Of a DNA stretch of 64,000 bases, positions 39,611-51,309 are shown piece by piece. The position numbers and the translations under genes were made by a program. This stretch comes from Xylocopa sonorina (lineage: Eukaryota > Arthropoda > Insecta > Hymenoptera > Apidae), in assembly GCF_050948175.1 (NCBI RefSeq), contig NW_027490092.1:3224001-3288000 (forward strand). Reading direction: 5' to 3'. Position 1 is the first letter of the stretch, and every line of letters begins with the position of its first letter. Below the pieces are notes generated by a model that saw nothing but the letters and a program-made list of their open reading frames with translations, was not told where the DNA came from and made no database searches.

Positions 39611-42600
39611 CATTTCTATATTTCATGGTAAGATATAATATGATTTGCAAAGTGTTATGTATTCCTCTTCTACACTTCAAATGAATGTGAATGCGTCACT
39701 TCCTCGCTAGGAAATAGCGTTTGCAGATGTCTACGTATCGTAGCAATAGATTTCTAATGCTCGTTAAAACGCGATATCGCATCTCATTTCTATGTTTCAT
39801 GGTAAGATATAATATGATTTGCGAAGTGTCATGTATTCCTCGTCTACACTTCAAATGAATGTAAATGCGACACTCCCTTGCAAGGAAATAGCGTTTGCAG
39901 ATGTCTACGTATCGTAGCAATAGAGCTCAAATGCTTCTTAAAACGAGATATTGCATCTCATATCTATGTTTCATGATAAGATATAATATTCATTGCGAAG
40001 TGTTATGCATGCCTCGTCTACGATACAAATGAATGTAAATGCGACACTTCCTTGCAAGGAAATAGCGTTTGCAGATGTCTACGTATCGTAGCAATAGAGT
40101 TCTTATGATTCTTAAAACGCGATATCGCATCTCATTTCTATTTTTCATGGTAAGATATAATATGATTTGCGAAGTGTTATGTATTCCTCGTCTACACTTC
40201 ATATGAATGTAAATGCGACACTTCCTTGCAAGGAAATAGCGATTGCAGATGTCTACGTATCGTAGCAATAGAGTTCATATGATCCTTAAAACGCGATATC
40301 GCATCTCATTTCTATGTTTCATGGTAAGATATAACATGGTTTGCGAAGTGTTATGTATTCCTCGTCTACACTTCAAATGAATGTGAATGCGATACTTCCT
40401 TGCTAGGAAATTGCGTTTGCAGATGTCTGCGTATCGTAGCATTAGCTTTCTAATGCTTCTTAAAACGCGATATCGCGTCTCATTTCTATCTTTCATGGTA
40501 AGATATAATATGATTTGCGAGGTAACATGTATTCCTCGTCTACACTTCAAATGAATGTAAATGCGACACATCCTTGTAAGGAAATAGCGTTTGCAGATGT
40601 GTACGTATCGTAGCAATGGATTTCTGATGCTTCTTAGAACGCGATATTGCATCTCATTTCTATGTTTCATGGTAAGATATAATATGATTTGCGAAGTGTT
40701 ATGTATTCCCCGTCTACACTTCCAATGAATGTAAATGCGACACTTCCTTGCAAGGAAATAGCGTTTGCAGATGTCTACATATCGGAGCAATAGAGTGCAA
40801 ATGCTTCTTAAAACGAGATATTGCATCTCATTTCTATGTTTCATGATAAGATATAATATTCATTGCGAAGTGTTATGCATTCCTCGTCTGCGATTCAATT
40901 GAAAGTAAATGCGACACTTCCTTGCAAGGAAATAGCGATTGCAGATGTCTACGTATCGTAGCAATAGAGTTCATATGATTCTTAAAACGCGATATCGCAT
41001 CCCATATCTATGATTCATGATAAGATATAATACTCATTGCAAAGTGTTATGCATTCCTCGTCTACGATTCAAATGAATGTAAATGCGACACTTCCTTGCC
41101 AGGAAATAGCGTCTGCAGATGTCTAGGTATCGTAGCGATAGAGTTCTAATGTTTCTTAAAACGCGATATCGCATCTCATTTCTATGTTTCATGGTAAGAT
41201 ATAATATGATTTGGGGAGTGTTATGTATTCCTCGTCTACACTTCATATGAATGTAAATGCGACACTTCCTTGCAAGGAAATAGCGATTGCTGATGTCTAC
41301 GTATCGTAGCAATAGAGTTCATATGATTCTTAAAACGCGATATCGCATCTCATTTCTATGTTTCATGGTAAGATATAACATGATTTGCGAAGTGTTATGT
41401 ATTCCTCGTCTACACTTCAAATGAATGTGAATGCGATACTTCCTCGCTAGGAAATTGCGTTTGCAGATGTCTGCGTATCGTAGCATTAGCTTTCTAATGC
41501 TTCTTAAAACGCGATATCGCGTCTCATTTCTATCTTTCATGGTAAGATATAATATGATTTGCGACGTGTCATGTATTCCTCTTCTACACTTCAAATGAAT
41601 GTAAGTGTGACACTTCCTTGCAAGGAAATAGCGTTTGCAGATGTCTACGTACCGTAGCAATAGATTTCTAACGCTTCTTAAAACTCGATATCGGATCTCA
41701 TTTCTATGTTTCATGGTAAGATATAATATTCATTGCGAAGTGTTATGCATTCCTCGTCTACGATACAAATGAATGTAAATGCGACACTTCCTTGCAAGGA
41801 AATAGCGATTGCAGATGTCTACGTATCGTAGCAATAGAGTTCAAATGCTTCTTAAAACGCGATATCGCATCTCATTTCTATGTTTCATGGTAAGATATAA
41901 TATGATTTGCGAGGTAACATGTATTCCTCGTCTACACTTCAAATGAATGTAAATGCGACACATCCTTGCAAGGAAATAGCGTTTGCAGATGCCTACGTAT
42001 CGTAGCAATGGATTTCTGATGCTGCTTAGAACGCGATATTGCATCTCATTTCTATGTTTCATGGTAAGATATAATATGATTTGCGAAGTGTTATGTATTC
42101 CCCGTCTACACTTCCAATGAATGTAAATGCGACACTTCCTTGCAAGGAATTAGCGTTTGCAGATGTCTACATATCGGAGCAATAGAGTGCAAATGCTTCT
42201 TAAAACGAGATATTGCATCTCGTATCTATGTTTCATGATAAGATATAATATTCATTGCGAAGTGTTATGCATTCCTCGTCTACGATTCAAATGAATGTAA
42301 ATGTGACACTTCCTTGCTAGGAAATAGTGTCTGGAGATGTCTAGGTATCGTAGCGATAGAGTTCTAATGCTTCTTAAAACGCGATATCGCATCTCATTTC
42401 TATGTTTCATGGTAGGATATAATATGATTTGCGAAGTGTTATGTATTCCTCGTCTACACTTCAAATGAATGTGAATGCGTCACTTCCTTGCAAGGTAATA
42501 GCGTTTGCAGATGTCTACGTACCGAAGCAATAGAGTTGAAATGCTTCTTAAAACGAGATATTGCATCTCATTTCTATGTTTCATGATAAGATATAATATT

Positions 42601-43691
42601 CATTGCGAAGTGTTATGCATTCCTCGTCTGCGATTCAAATGAAAGTAAATGCGACACTTCCTTGCAAGGAAATAGCGATTGCAGATGTCTACGTATCGTA
42701 GCGATAGAGTTCTAATGCATCTTAGAACGCGATAGCGAATCTCATATCTATGTTTCATGATAAGATATAATATGATTTGCGAAGTGTCATGTATTCTTCG
42801 TCTACACTTCAAATGAATGTAAATGCGACACTTCCTTGCAAGGAAATAGCGTTTGCAGATGTCTACGTATCGAAGCAATAGTGTTCTAATGCTTCTTTAA
42901 AAGCGATATCGAATCTCATTTCTATGTTTCATGGTAAGATATAATATGATTTGCGAAGTGTTATGTATTCCTAGTCTACACTTCAAATGAATGTAAATGC
43001 GACACTTCCTTGCAAGGAAGTAGCGTTTGCAGATGTCTACGTATCGAAGCAATAGAGTTCAAATGTTTCTTAAAACGAGATATTGCATCCCATATCTATG
43101 ATTCATGATAAGATATAATATTCATTGCAAAGTGTTATGCATTCCTCGTCTACGATTCAAATGAATGTAAATGCGACACTTCCTTGCTAGGAAATAGTGT
43201 CTGGAGATGTCTAGGTATCGTAGCGATAGAGTTCTAATGCTTCATAAAACGCGATATCGCATCTCATTTCTATGTTTCATGGAAAGATATAATATGATTT
43301 GCGAAGTGTTATGTATTCCTCGTCTACACTTCACATGAATGTAAATGCGACACTTCCTTGCAAGGAAATAGCGATTGCAGATGTCTACGTATCGTAGCAA
43401 TAGAGTTCATATGATTCTTAAAACGCGATATCGCATCTCATTTCTATGTTTCATGGTAAGATATGACATGATTTGCGAAGTGTTATGTATTCCTCGTCTA
43501 CACTTCAAATGAATGTGAATGCGATACTTCCTCGCTAGGAAATTGCGTTTGCAGATGTCTACGTATCGTAGCATTAGCTTTCTAATGCTTCTTAAAACGC
43601 GATATCGCATCTCATTTCTATGTTTCATGGTAGGATATAATATGATTTGCGAAGTGTTATGTATTCCTCGTCTACACTTCAAATGAATGTG
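39611..43691. repeat. 4.08-kb block, second copy of the 36-mer duplication
   Basis: It matches 33,347-37,427 with roughly ten differences noticed by eye: cactccc/cactcca, atgatcc/atgattc near 40,284, aacatggtttg near 40,335, gatgtgtacg near 40,598, ttgctgatg near 41,290 and ttgcgaag/ttgtgaag near 41,743, among others. That is well above 99% identity over about 23 units. Confidence 0.9.
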
Positions 43692-45189
43692 AATGCGACA
43701 CTTCCTTGCAAGGAAATAGCGTTTGCAGATGTCTACGTACCGAAGCAATAGAGTTGAAATGCTTCTTAAAACGAGATATTGCATCTCATTTCTATGTTTC
43801 ATGATAAGATATAATATTCATTGCGAAGTGTTATGCATTCCTCGTCTACGATTCAAATGAGTGTAAATGAGACACTTCCTCGCTAGGAAATAGCGCTTGC
43901 AGATGTCTACGTATCGTAGCAATAGAGTTCTTATGATTCTTAAAACGCGATATCGCATCTCACTTCTATGTTTTATGGTAGGATATAATATTCATTGCGA
44001 AGTGTACTGCATTCCTCGTCTACGATTCAAATGAATGTAAATGCGACACTTCCTTGCAAGGAAATAGCGATTGCAGAAGTCTACGTATCGGAGCAATAGA
44101 GTTCATATGATTTTAAAACGGGATATTGCATCCCATATCTATGCTTCATGATAAGATATAATATTCATTGCGAAGTGTACTGCATTCCTCGTCTACGATT
44201 CAAATGAATGTAAATGCGACACTTCCTTGCAAGGAAATAGCGTTTGCAGATGTCTTCGTATCGTAGCAATAGAGTTCTTATGATTCTTAAAACGCGATAT
44301 CGCATCTCATTTCAATGTTTCATGGTAAGATATAATATGATTTGCGAAGTGTCATGTATTCCTCGTCTACACTTCAAATGAATGTAAATGCGACACTTCC
44401 CTGCATGGAAATAGCGTTTGCAGATGTCTACGTATCGTAGCAATAGAGTTCTTATGATTCTTACAACGCGATATCGGATCTCATTTCTATGTTTCATGGT
44501 AAGATATAATATGATTTGCGAAGTGTTATGTATTCCTCGTCTGCACTTCAAATGAATGTAAATGCGACACTTCCTTGCAAGGAAATAGCGTTTGCAGATG
44601 TCTACGTATCGTAGCAATAGAGTTCTAATGCTTCTTAAAACGCGATATCGCATCTCATTTCTATGTTTCATGGTAGGATATAATATGATTTTCGAAGTGT
44701 CATGTATTCCTCGTCTACACTTCAAGTGAAAGTAAATGCGACACTTCCTTGCAAGGAAATAGCGTTTGCAGATGTCTACGTATCGAAGCAATAGAGTTCA
44801 AATGCTTATTAAAACGAGATATTGCATCTCATATCTATGTTTCATGATAAGATATAATATTCATTGCGAAGTGTTATGCATTCCTCGTCTACGATTCAAA
44901 TGAACGTAAATGCGACACTTCCTTGCAAGGAAATAGCGTTTGGAGATGTCTACGTATCGTAACAGTAGAGTTCATATGATTCTTAAAACGCGATATCGCA
45001 TCTCATATCTATGTTTCAAGATAGGATATAATATTCATTGCGAAGTGTTATGTATTCCTCGTCTACACTTCAAATGAATGTAAATGCGACACTTTCTTGC
45101 AAGGAAATAGCGTTTGCAGATGTCTACGTATCGTAGCAATGGATTTCTGCTGCTTCTTAAAACGCGATATCGCATCTCACTTCTATGAT
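43692..45189. repeat. Segment related to 6.4-7.1 kb
   Basis: From about 44,390 to 45,020 the order of rare words (cttccctgcatgg, cttacaacgcgatatcgg, cgtctgcacttc, cttcaagtgaaag, cgattcaaatgaacg, gcgtttgga, ttcaagatagg) follows 6450-7080. cttcaagtgaaag is at 6785 and 44,720. A single-base deletion lies near 44,112 (atgattttaaaac). Confidence 0.8.
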
Positions 45190-48100
45190 TCATGGTAAGC
45201 TATAATATGATTTGCGAAGTGTCATGTATTCCTCGTCTACACTTCAAATGAATGTAAATGCGACACTTCGCTGCAAGGAAATAGCGTTTCCAGATGTCTA
45301 CGTATCGTAGCAATAGAGTTCTTATGATTCTTAAAACGCGATATCGGATCTTATGTCTATGTTTCATGGTAAGGTATAATATGATTTGCGAAGTGTTATG
45401 TATTCCTCGTCTACACTTCAAATGAATGTAAATGCGACACTTTCTTGCAAGGAAATAGCGTTTGCAGATGTCTACGAATCGTAGCAATAGAGTTCTAATG
45501 CTTCTTAAAACGCGATATCGCATCTCATTTCTATGTTTCATGGTAAGATATAATATGATTTGCGAAGTGTTATGTATTCCTTGTCTACACTTCAAATGAA
45601 TGTAAATGCGACACTTCCTTGCTAGGAAATAGCGTCTGCAGATGTCTAGGTATCGTAGCAATAGAGTTCTAATGCTTCTTAAAACGCGATATCGCATCTC
45701 ATTTCTATGTTTCATGGTAAGATATAATATGATTTGCGAAGTGTCATGTATTCCTCGTCCACGCTTCAAATGAATGTAAATGCGACACTTCCTTGCAAGG
45801 AAATAGCTTCTGCAGATGTCTAGGTATCGTAGCAATAGAGTTCTAATGCTTCTTAAAACGCGATATCGCATCTCATTTCTATGTTTCATGGTAAGATATA
45901 ATATGATTTGCGAAGTGTCATGTATTCCTCGTCAACACTTCAAATGAATATAAATGCGACACTTCCCTGCAAGGAAATAGCGTTTGCAGATGTCTACGTA
46001 TCGTAGCAATAGAGTTATTATGATTCTTAAAACGCGATAACGGATCTCATTTCTATGATTCATGGTAAGATATAATATGATTTGCGAAGTGTCATGTATT
46101 CCTCGTCTACACTTCAAATGAATGTAAATGCGACACTTCCCTGCATGGAAATAGCGTTTGCAGATGTCTACGTATCGTAGCAACAGAGTTCTTATGATTT
46201 TTAAAACGCGATATCGCCTCTCATTCCTATGTTTCATGGTAAGATATAATATGATTTGCGGAGTGTCATGTATTCCTCGTCTACACTTCAAATGAATGTA
46301 AATGCGACACTTCCTTGTAAGGAAATAGCGTTTGCAGATGTCTACGTATCGTAGCAACAGAGTTCTTATGATTCTTAAAACGCGATATCGCCTCTCATTC
46401 CTATGTTTCATGGTAAGATATAATATGATTTGCGGAGTGTCATGTATTCCTCGTCTACACTTCAAATGAATGTAAATGCGACACTTTCTTGCAAGGAAAT
46501 AGCGTTTGCTGATGTCTACGTATCATAGCAATGGATTTCTGATGCTTCTTAAAACGCGATATCGCATCTCACTTCTATGATTCATGGTAAGATATGATAT
46601 GATTTGCGAAGTGTCATGTATTCCTCGTCTACACTTCAAATGAATGTAAATGCGACACTTCCCTGCATGGAAATAGCGTTTGCAGATGTCTACTCATCGT
46701 AGCAATGGATTTCTGATGCTTCTTAAAACGCGATAACGCATCTCATTTCTATGTTTCATGGTAAGATATAATATGATTTGCGAAGTGTCATGTATTCCTC
46801 GTCCACGCTTCAAATGAATGTAAATGCGACACTTTCTTGCAAGGAAATAGCGTTTGCAGATGTCTACGTATCGTGGAAATGGATTTCTGATGCTTCTTAA
46901 AACGCGATAACGCATCTCATTTCTATGTTTCATGGTAAGATATAAAATGATTTGCGAAGTGTCATGTATTCCTTGTCCAGGCTTCAAATGAATGTAAATG
47001 CGACACTTCGTTGCAAGGAAATAGCGTTTGCAGATGTCTACGTATCGTAGCAATAGAGTTCTTATGATTCTTAAAACGCGATATCGGATCTCATTTCTAT
47101 GTTTCATGGTAAGATATAATATGATTTGCGAAGTGTTATGTATTCCTCGTCTACACTTCAAATGAATGTAAATGCGACACTTTCTTGCAAGGAAATAGCG
47201 TTTGCAGATGTCTACGTATCGTAGCAATGGATTTCTGATGCTTCTTAGAACGCGATATCGCATCTCACTTCTATGATTCATGGTAAGATATAATATGATT
47301 TGCGAAGTGTCATGTATTCCTCGTCTACACTTCAAATGAGTGTAAATGCGACACTTCCCTGCATGGAAATAGCGTTTGCAGATGTCTACGTATCGTAGCA
47401 ATAGAGTTCCTATGATTCTTAAAACGAGATATTGCATCTCATATCTATGTTTCATGATAAGATATAATATTCATTGCGAAGTGTTATGCATTCCTCGTCT
47501 ACGATTCAAATGAATGTAAATGCGACACTTCCTTGCAAGGAAATAGCATTTGCAGATGTCTACGTATCGTAGCAATAGAGTTCTTATGATTCTTAAAACG
47601 CGATATCGCATCTCATTTCTACGTTTCATGGTAAGATATAATATGATTTGCGAAGTGTCATGTATTCCTCGTCTACACTTCAAATGAATGTAAATGCGAC
47701 ACTTCCCTGCAAGGAAATAGCGTTTGCAGATGTCTACGTATCGTAACAATAGGGTTCTTATGATTCTTAAAACGCGATATCGCATCACATTTCTATGTTT
47801 CATGGTAAGATATAATATGATTTGCGGAGTGTTATGTATTCCTCGCCTACACTTCAAATGAATGTGATTGCGACACTTCCTCGCTAGGAAATGGCGTTTG
47901 CAGATGTCTACGTATCGTAGCAGTAGAGTTCTAATGCTTCTTAAAACGCGATATCGCATCTCGTATCTATGTTTCAAGATAAGATATAATATTCATTGCG
48001 AAGTGTTATGCATTCCTCGTCTACGATTCAAATGAAAGTAAATGCGACACTTCCTTGCAAGGAAATAGCATTTGCAGATGTCTACGTATCGTAGCAATAG

Positions 48101-50009
48101 AGTTCTTATGATTCTTAAAACGCGATATCGCATCTCATTTCTACGTTTCATGGTAAGATATAATATGATTTGCGAAGTGTCATGTATTCCTCGTCTACAC
48201 TTCAAATGAATGTAAATGCGACACTTCCCTGCAAGGAAATAGCGTTTGCAGATGTCTACGTATCGTAACAATAGAGTTCTTATGATTCTTAAAACGCGAT
48301 ATCGCATCACATTTCTATGTTTCATGGTAAGATATAATATGATTTGCGGAGTGTTATGTATTCCTCGCCTACACTTCAAATGAATGTGATTGCGACACTT
48401 CCTCGCTAGGAAATGGCGTTTGCAGATGTCTACGTATCGTAGCAGTAGAGTTCTAATGCTTCTTAAAACGCGATATCGCATCTCATTTCTATGTTTCATG
48501 GTAAGATATAATATGATTTGCGAAGTGTTATGTATTCCTCGTCTACACATCAAATGAATGTAAATGCGACACTTTCTTGCAAGGAAATAGCGTTTGCAGA
48601 TGTCTACGTATCGTAGCAATGGATTTCTGCTGCTTCTTAAAGCGCGATATCGCATCTCATTTCTATGTTTCATGGTAAGATATAATATGATTTGCGAAGT
48701 GTCATGTATTCCTCGTCTACACTTCAAATGAATGTAAATGCGACACTTCCCTGCAAGGAAATAGCGTTTGCAGATGTCTACGTATCGTAGCAATAGAGTT
48801 CATATGATTCTTAAAGTGCGATAACGGATCTCATTTCTATGATTCATGGTAAGATATAATATGATTTGCGAAGTGTCATGTATTCCTCGTCTACACTTCA
48901 AATGAATGTAAATGCGACACTTCGCTGCAAGGAAATAGCGTTTCCAGATGTCTACGTATCGTAGCAATAGAGTTCTTATGATTCTTAAAACGCGATATCG
49001 GATCTTATGTCTATGTTTCATGGTAAGGTATAATATGATTTGCGAAGTGTTATGTATTCCTCGTCTACACTTCAAATGAATGTAAATGCGACACTTTCTT
49101 GCAAGGAAATAGCGTTTGCAGATGTCTACGAATCGTAGCAATAGAGTTCTAATGCTTCTTAAAACGCGATATCGCATCTCATTTCTATGTTTCATGGTAA
49201 GATATAATATGATTTGCGAAGTGTTATGTATTCCTTGTCTACACTTCAAATGAATGTAAATGCGACACTTCCTTGCTAGGAAATAGCATCTGCAGATGTC
49301 TAGGTATCGTAGCAATAGAGTTCTAATGCTTCTTAAAACGCGATATCGCATCTCATTTCTATGTTTCATGGTAAGATATAATATGATTTGCGAAGTGTCA
49401 TGTATTCCTCGTCCACGCTTCAAATGAATGTAAATGCGACACTTCCTTGCAAGGAAATAGCTTCTGCAGATGTCTAGGTATCGTAGCAATAGAGTTCTAA
49501 TGCTTCTTAAAACGCGATATCGCATCTCATTTCTATGTTTCATGGTAAGATATAATATGATTTGCGAAGTGTCATGTATTCCTCGTCTACACTTCAAATG
49601 AATGTAAATGCGACACTTCCCTGCAAGGAAATAGCGTTTGCAGATGTCTACGTATCGTAGCAATAGAGTTCATATGATTCTTAAAATGCGATAACGGATC
49701 TCATTTCTATGATTCATGGTAAGATATAATATGATTTGCGAAGTGTCATGTATTCCTCGTCTACACTTCAAATGAATGTAAATGCGACACTTCCCTGCAT
49801 GGAAATAGCGTTTGCAGATGTCTACGTATCGTAGCAACAGAGTTCTTATGATTTTTAAAACGCGATATCGCCTCTCATTCCTATGTTTCATGGTAAGATA
49901 TAATATGATTTGCGGAGTGTCATGTATTCCTCGTCTACACTTCAAATGAATGTAAATGCGACACTTCCTTGTAAGGAAATAGCGTTTGCAGATGTCTACG
50001 TATCGTAGC
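45190..50009. repeat. 21-mer segmental duplication, 3,654 bp offset
   Basis: About 1.17 kb at 45,190-46,355 recurs at 48,844-50,009. cttcgctgc is at 45,266 and 48,920, tctacgaatcg at 45,471 and 49,125, and cgataacggatctc near 46,037 and 49,691, all 21 x 174 bp apart. The same piece has further relatives near 15.8, 37.6 and 50.5 kb. Confidence 0.85.
47456..48486. repeat. Trimer higher-order repeat, 522 bp, two copies
   Basis: About 509 bp at 47,456-47,964 recurs at 47,978-48,486. Shared rare words are tagcatttgcag (47,544; 48,066), ttctacgtttcatgg, gcatcacatttc, cctcgcctacac, gtgattgcgac and ggaaatggcg. The trimer unit is also related to part of the heptamer at 11.6-11.7 kb. Confidence 0.85.
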
Positions 50010-51309
50010 AATAGAGTTCTTATGATTCTTAAAACGCGATATCGCATCTCATTTCTATGTTTCATGGTAAGATATTATATGATTTGCGAAGTGTCATGTA
50101 TTCCTCGTCAACACTTCAAATCAATGTAAATGCGACACTTCCTTGCAAGGAAATAGCGTTTGCAGGTGTCTACGTATCGTAGCAATAGAGTTCTTATGAT
50201 TCTTAAAACGCGATATCGCATCTCATTTCTATGTTTCATGGTAAGGTATAATATTATTTGCGAAGTGTTATGTATACGTCGTCTACACTTCAAGTGGATG
50301 TAAATGCGACACTTTCTTGCAAGGAAATAGCGTTTGCAGATGTCTACGTATCGTAGCAATGGATTTCTGCTGCTTCTTAAAACGCGATATCGCATCTCAC
50401 TTCTATGATTCATGGTAAGATATAATATGATTTGCGAAGTGTCATGTATTCCTCGTCTACACTTCAAATGAAAGTAAATGCGACACTTCGCTGCAAGGAA
50501 ATAGCGTTTCCAGATGTCTACGTATCGTAGCAATAGAGTTCTTATGATTCTTAAAACGCGATATCGGATCTTATGTCTATGTTTCATGGTAAGGTATGAT
50601 AAGATTTGCGAAGTGTTATGTATTCCTCGTCTACACTTCAAATGAATGTAAATGCGACACTTTCTTGCAAGGAAATAGCGTTTGCAGATGTCTACGAATC
50701 GTAGCAATAGAGTTCTAATGCTTCTTAAAACGCGATATCGCATCTCATTTCTATGTTTCATGGTAAGATATAATATGATTTGCGAAGTGTCATGTATTCC
50801 TCGTCCACGCTTCAAATGAATGTAAATGCGACACTTCCTTGCAAGGAAATAGCGTTTGCAGATGTCTACGTATCGTAGCAATAGAGTTCTTATGATTCTT
50901 AAAACGCGATATCGGATCTCATTTCTATGTTTCATGGTAAGATATAATATGATTTGCGAAGTGTTATGTATTCCTCGTCTACACATCAAATGAATGTAAA
51001 TGCGACACTTTCTTGCAAGGAAATAGCGTTTGCAGATGTCTACGTATCGTAGCAATGGATTTCTGCTGCTTCTTAAAGCGCGATATCGCATCTCATTTCT
51101 ATGTTTCATGGTAAGATATAATATGATTTGCGAAGTGTCATGTATTCCTCGTCTACACTTCAAATGAATGTAAATGCGACACTTCCCTGCAAGGAAATAG
51201 CGTTTGCAGATGTCTACGTATCGTAGCAATAGAGTTCATATGATTCTTAAAATGCGATAACGGATCTCATTTCTATGATTCATGGTAAGATATAATATGA
51301 TTTGCGAAG
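48480..51309. repeat. 14-mer-spaced pair, 2,436 bp offset
   Basis: About 390 bp at 48,480-48,873 recurs at 50,916-51,309. tacacatcaaatg and the ttctgctgcttcttaaagcg word (48,625; 51,061) are exactly 14 x 174 bp apart. Between the copies, 50,080-50,370 resembles 14,930-15,220 (shared ctatttgcgaag-type attatttgcg and gtatacgtcgtc). Confidence 0.75.
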
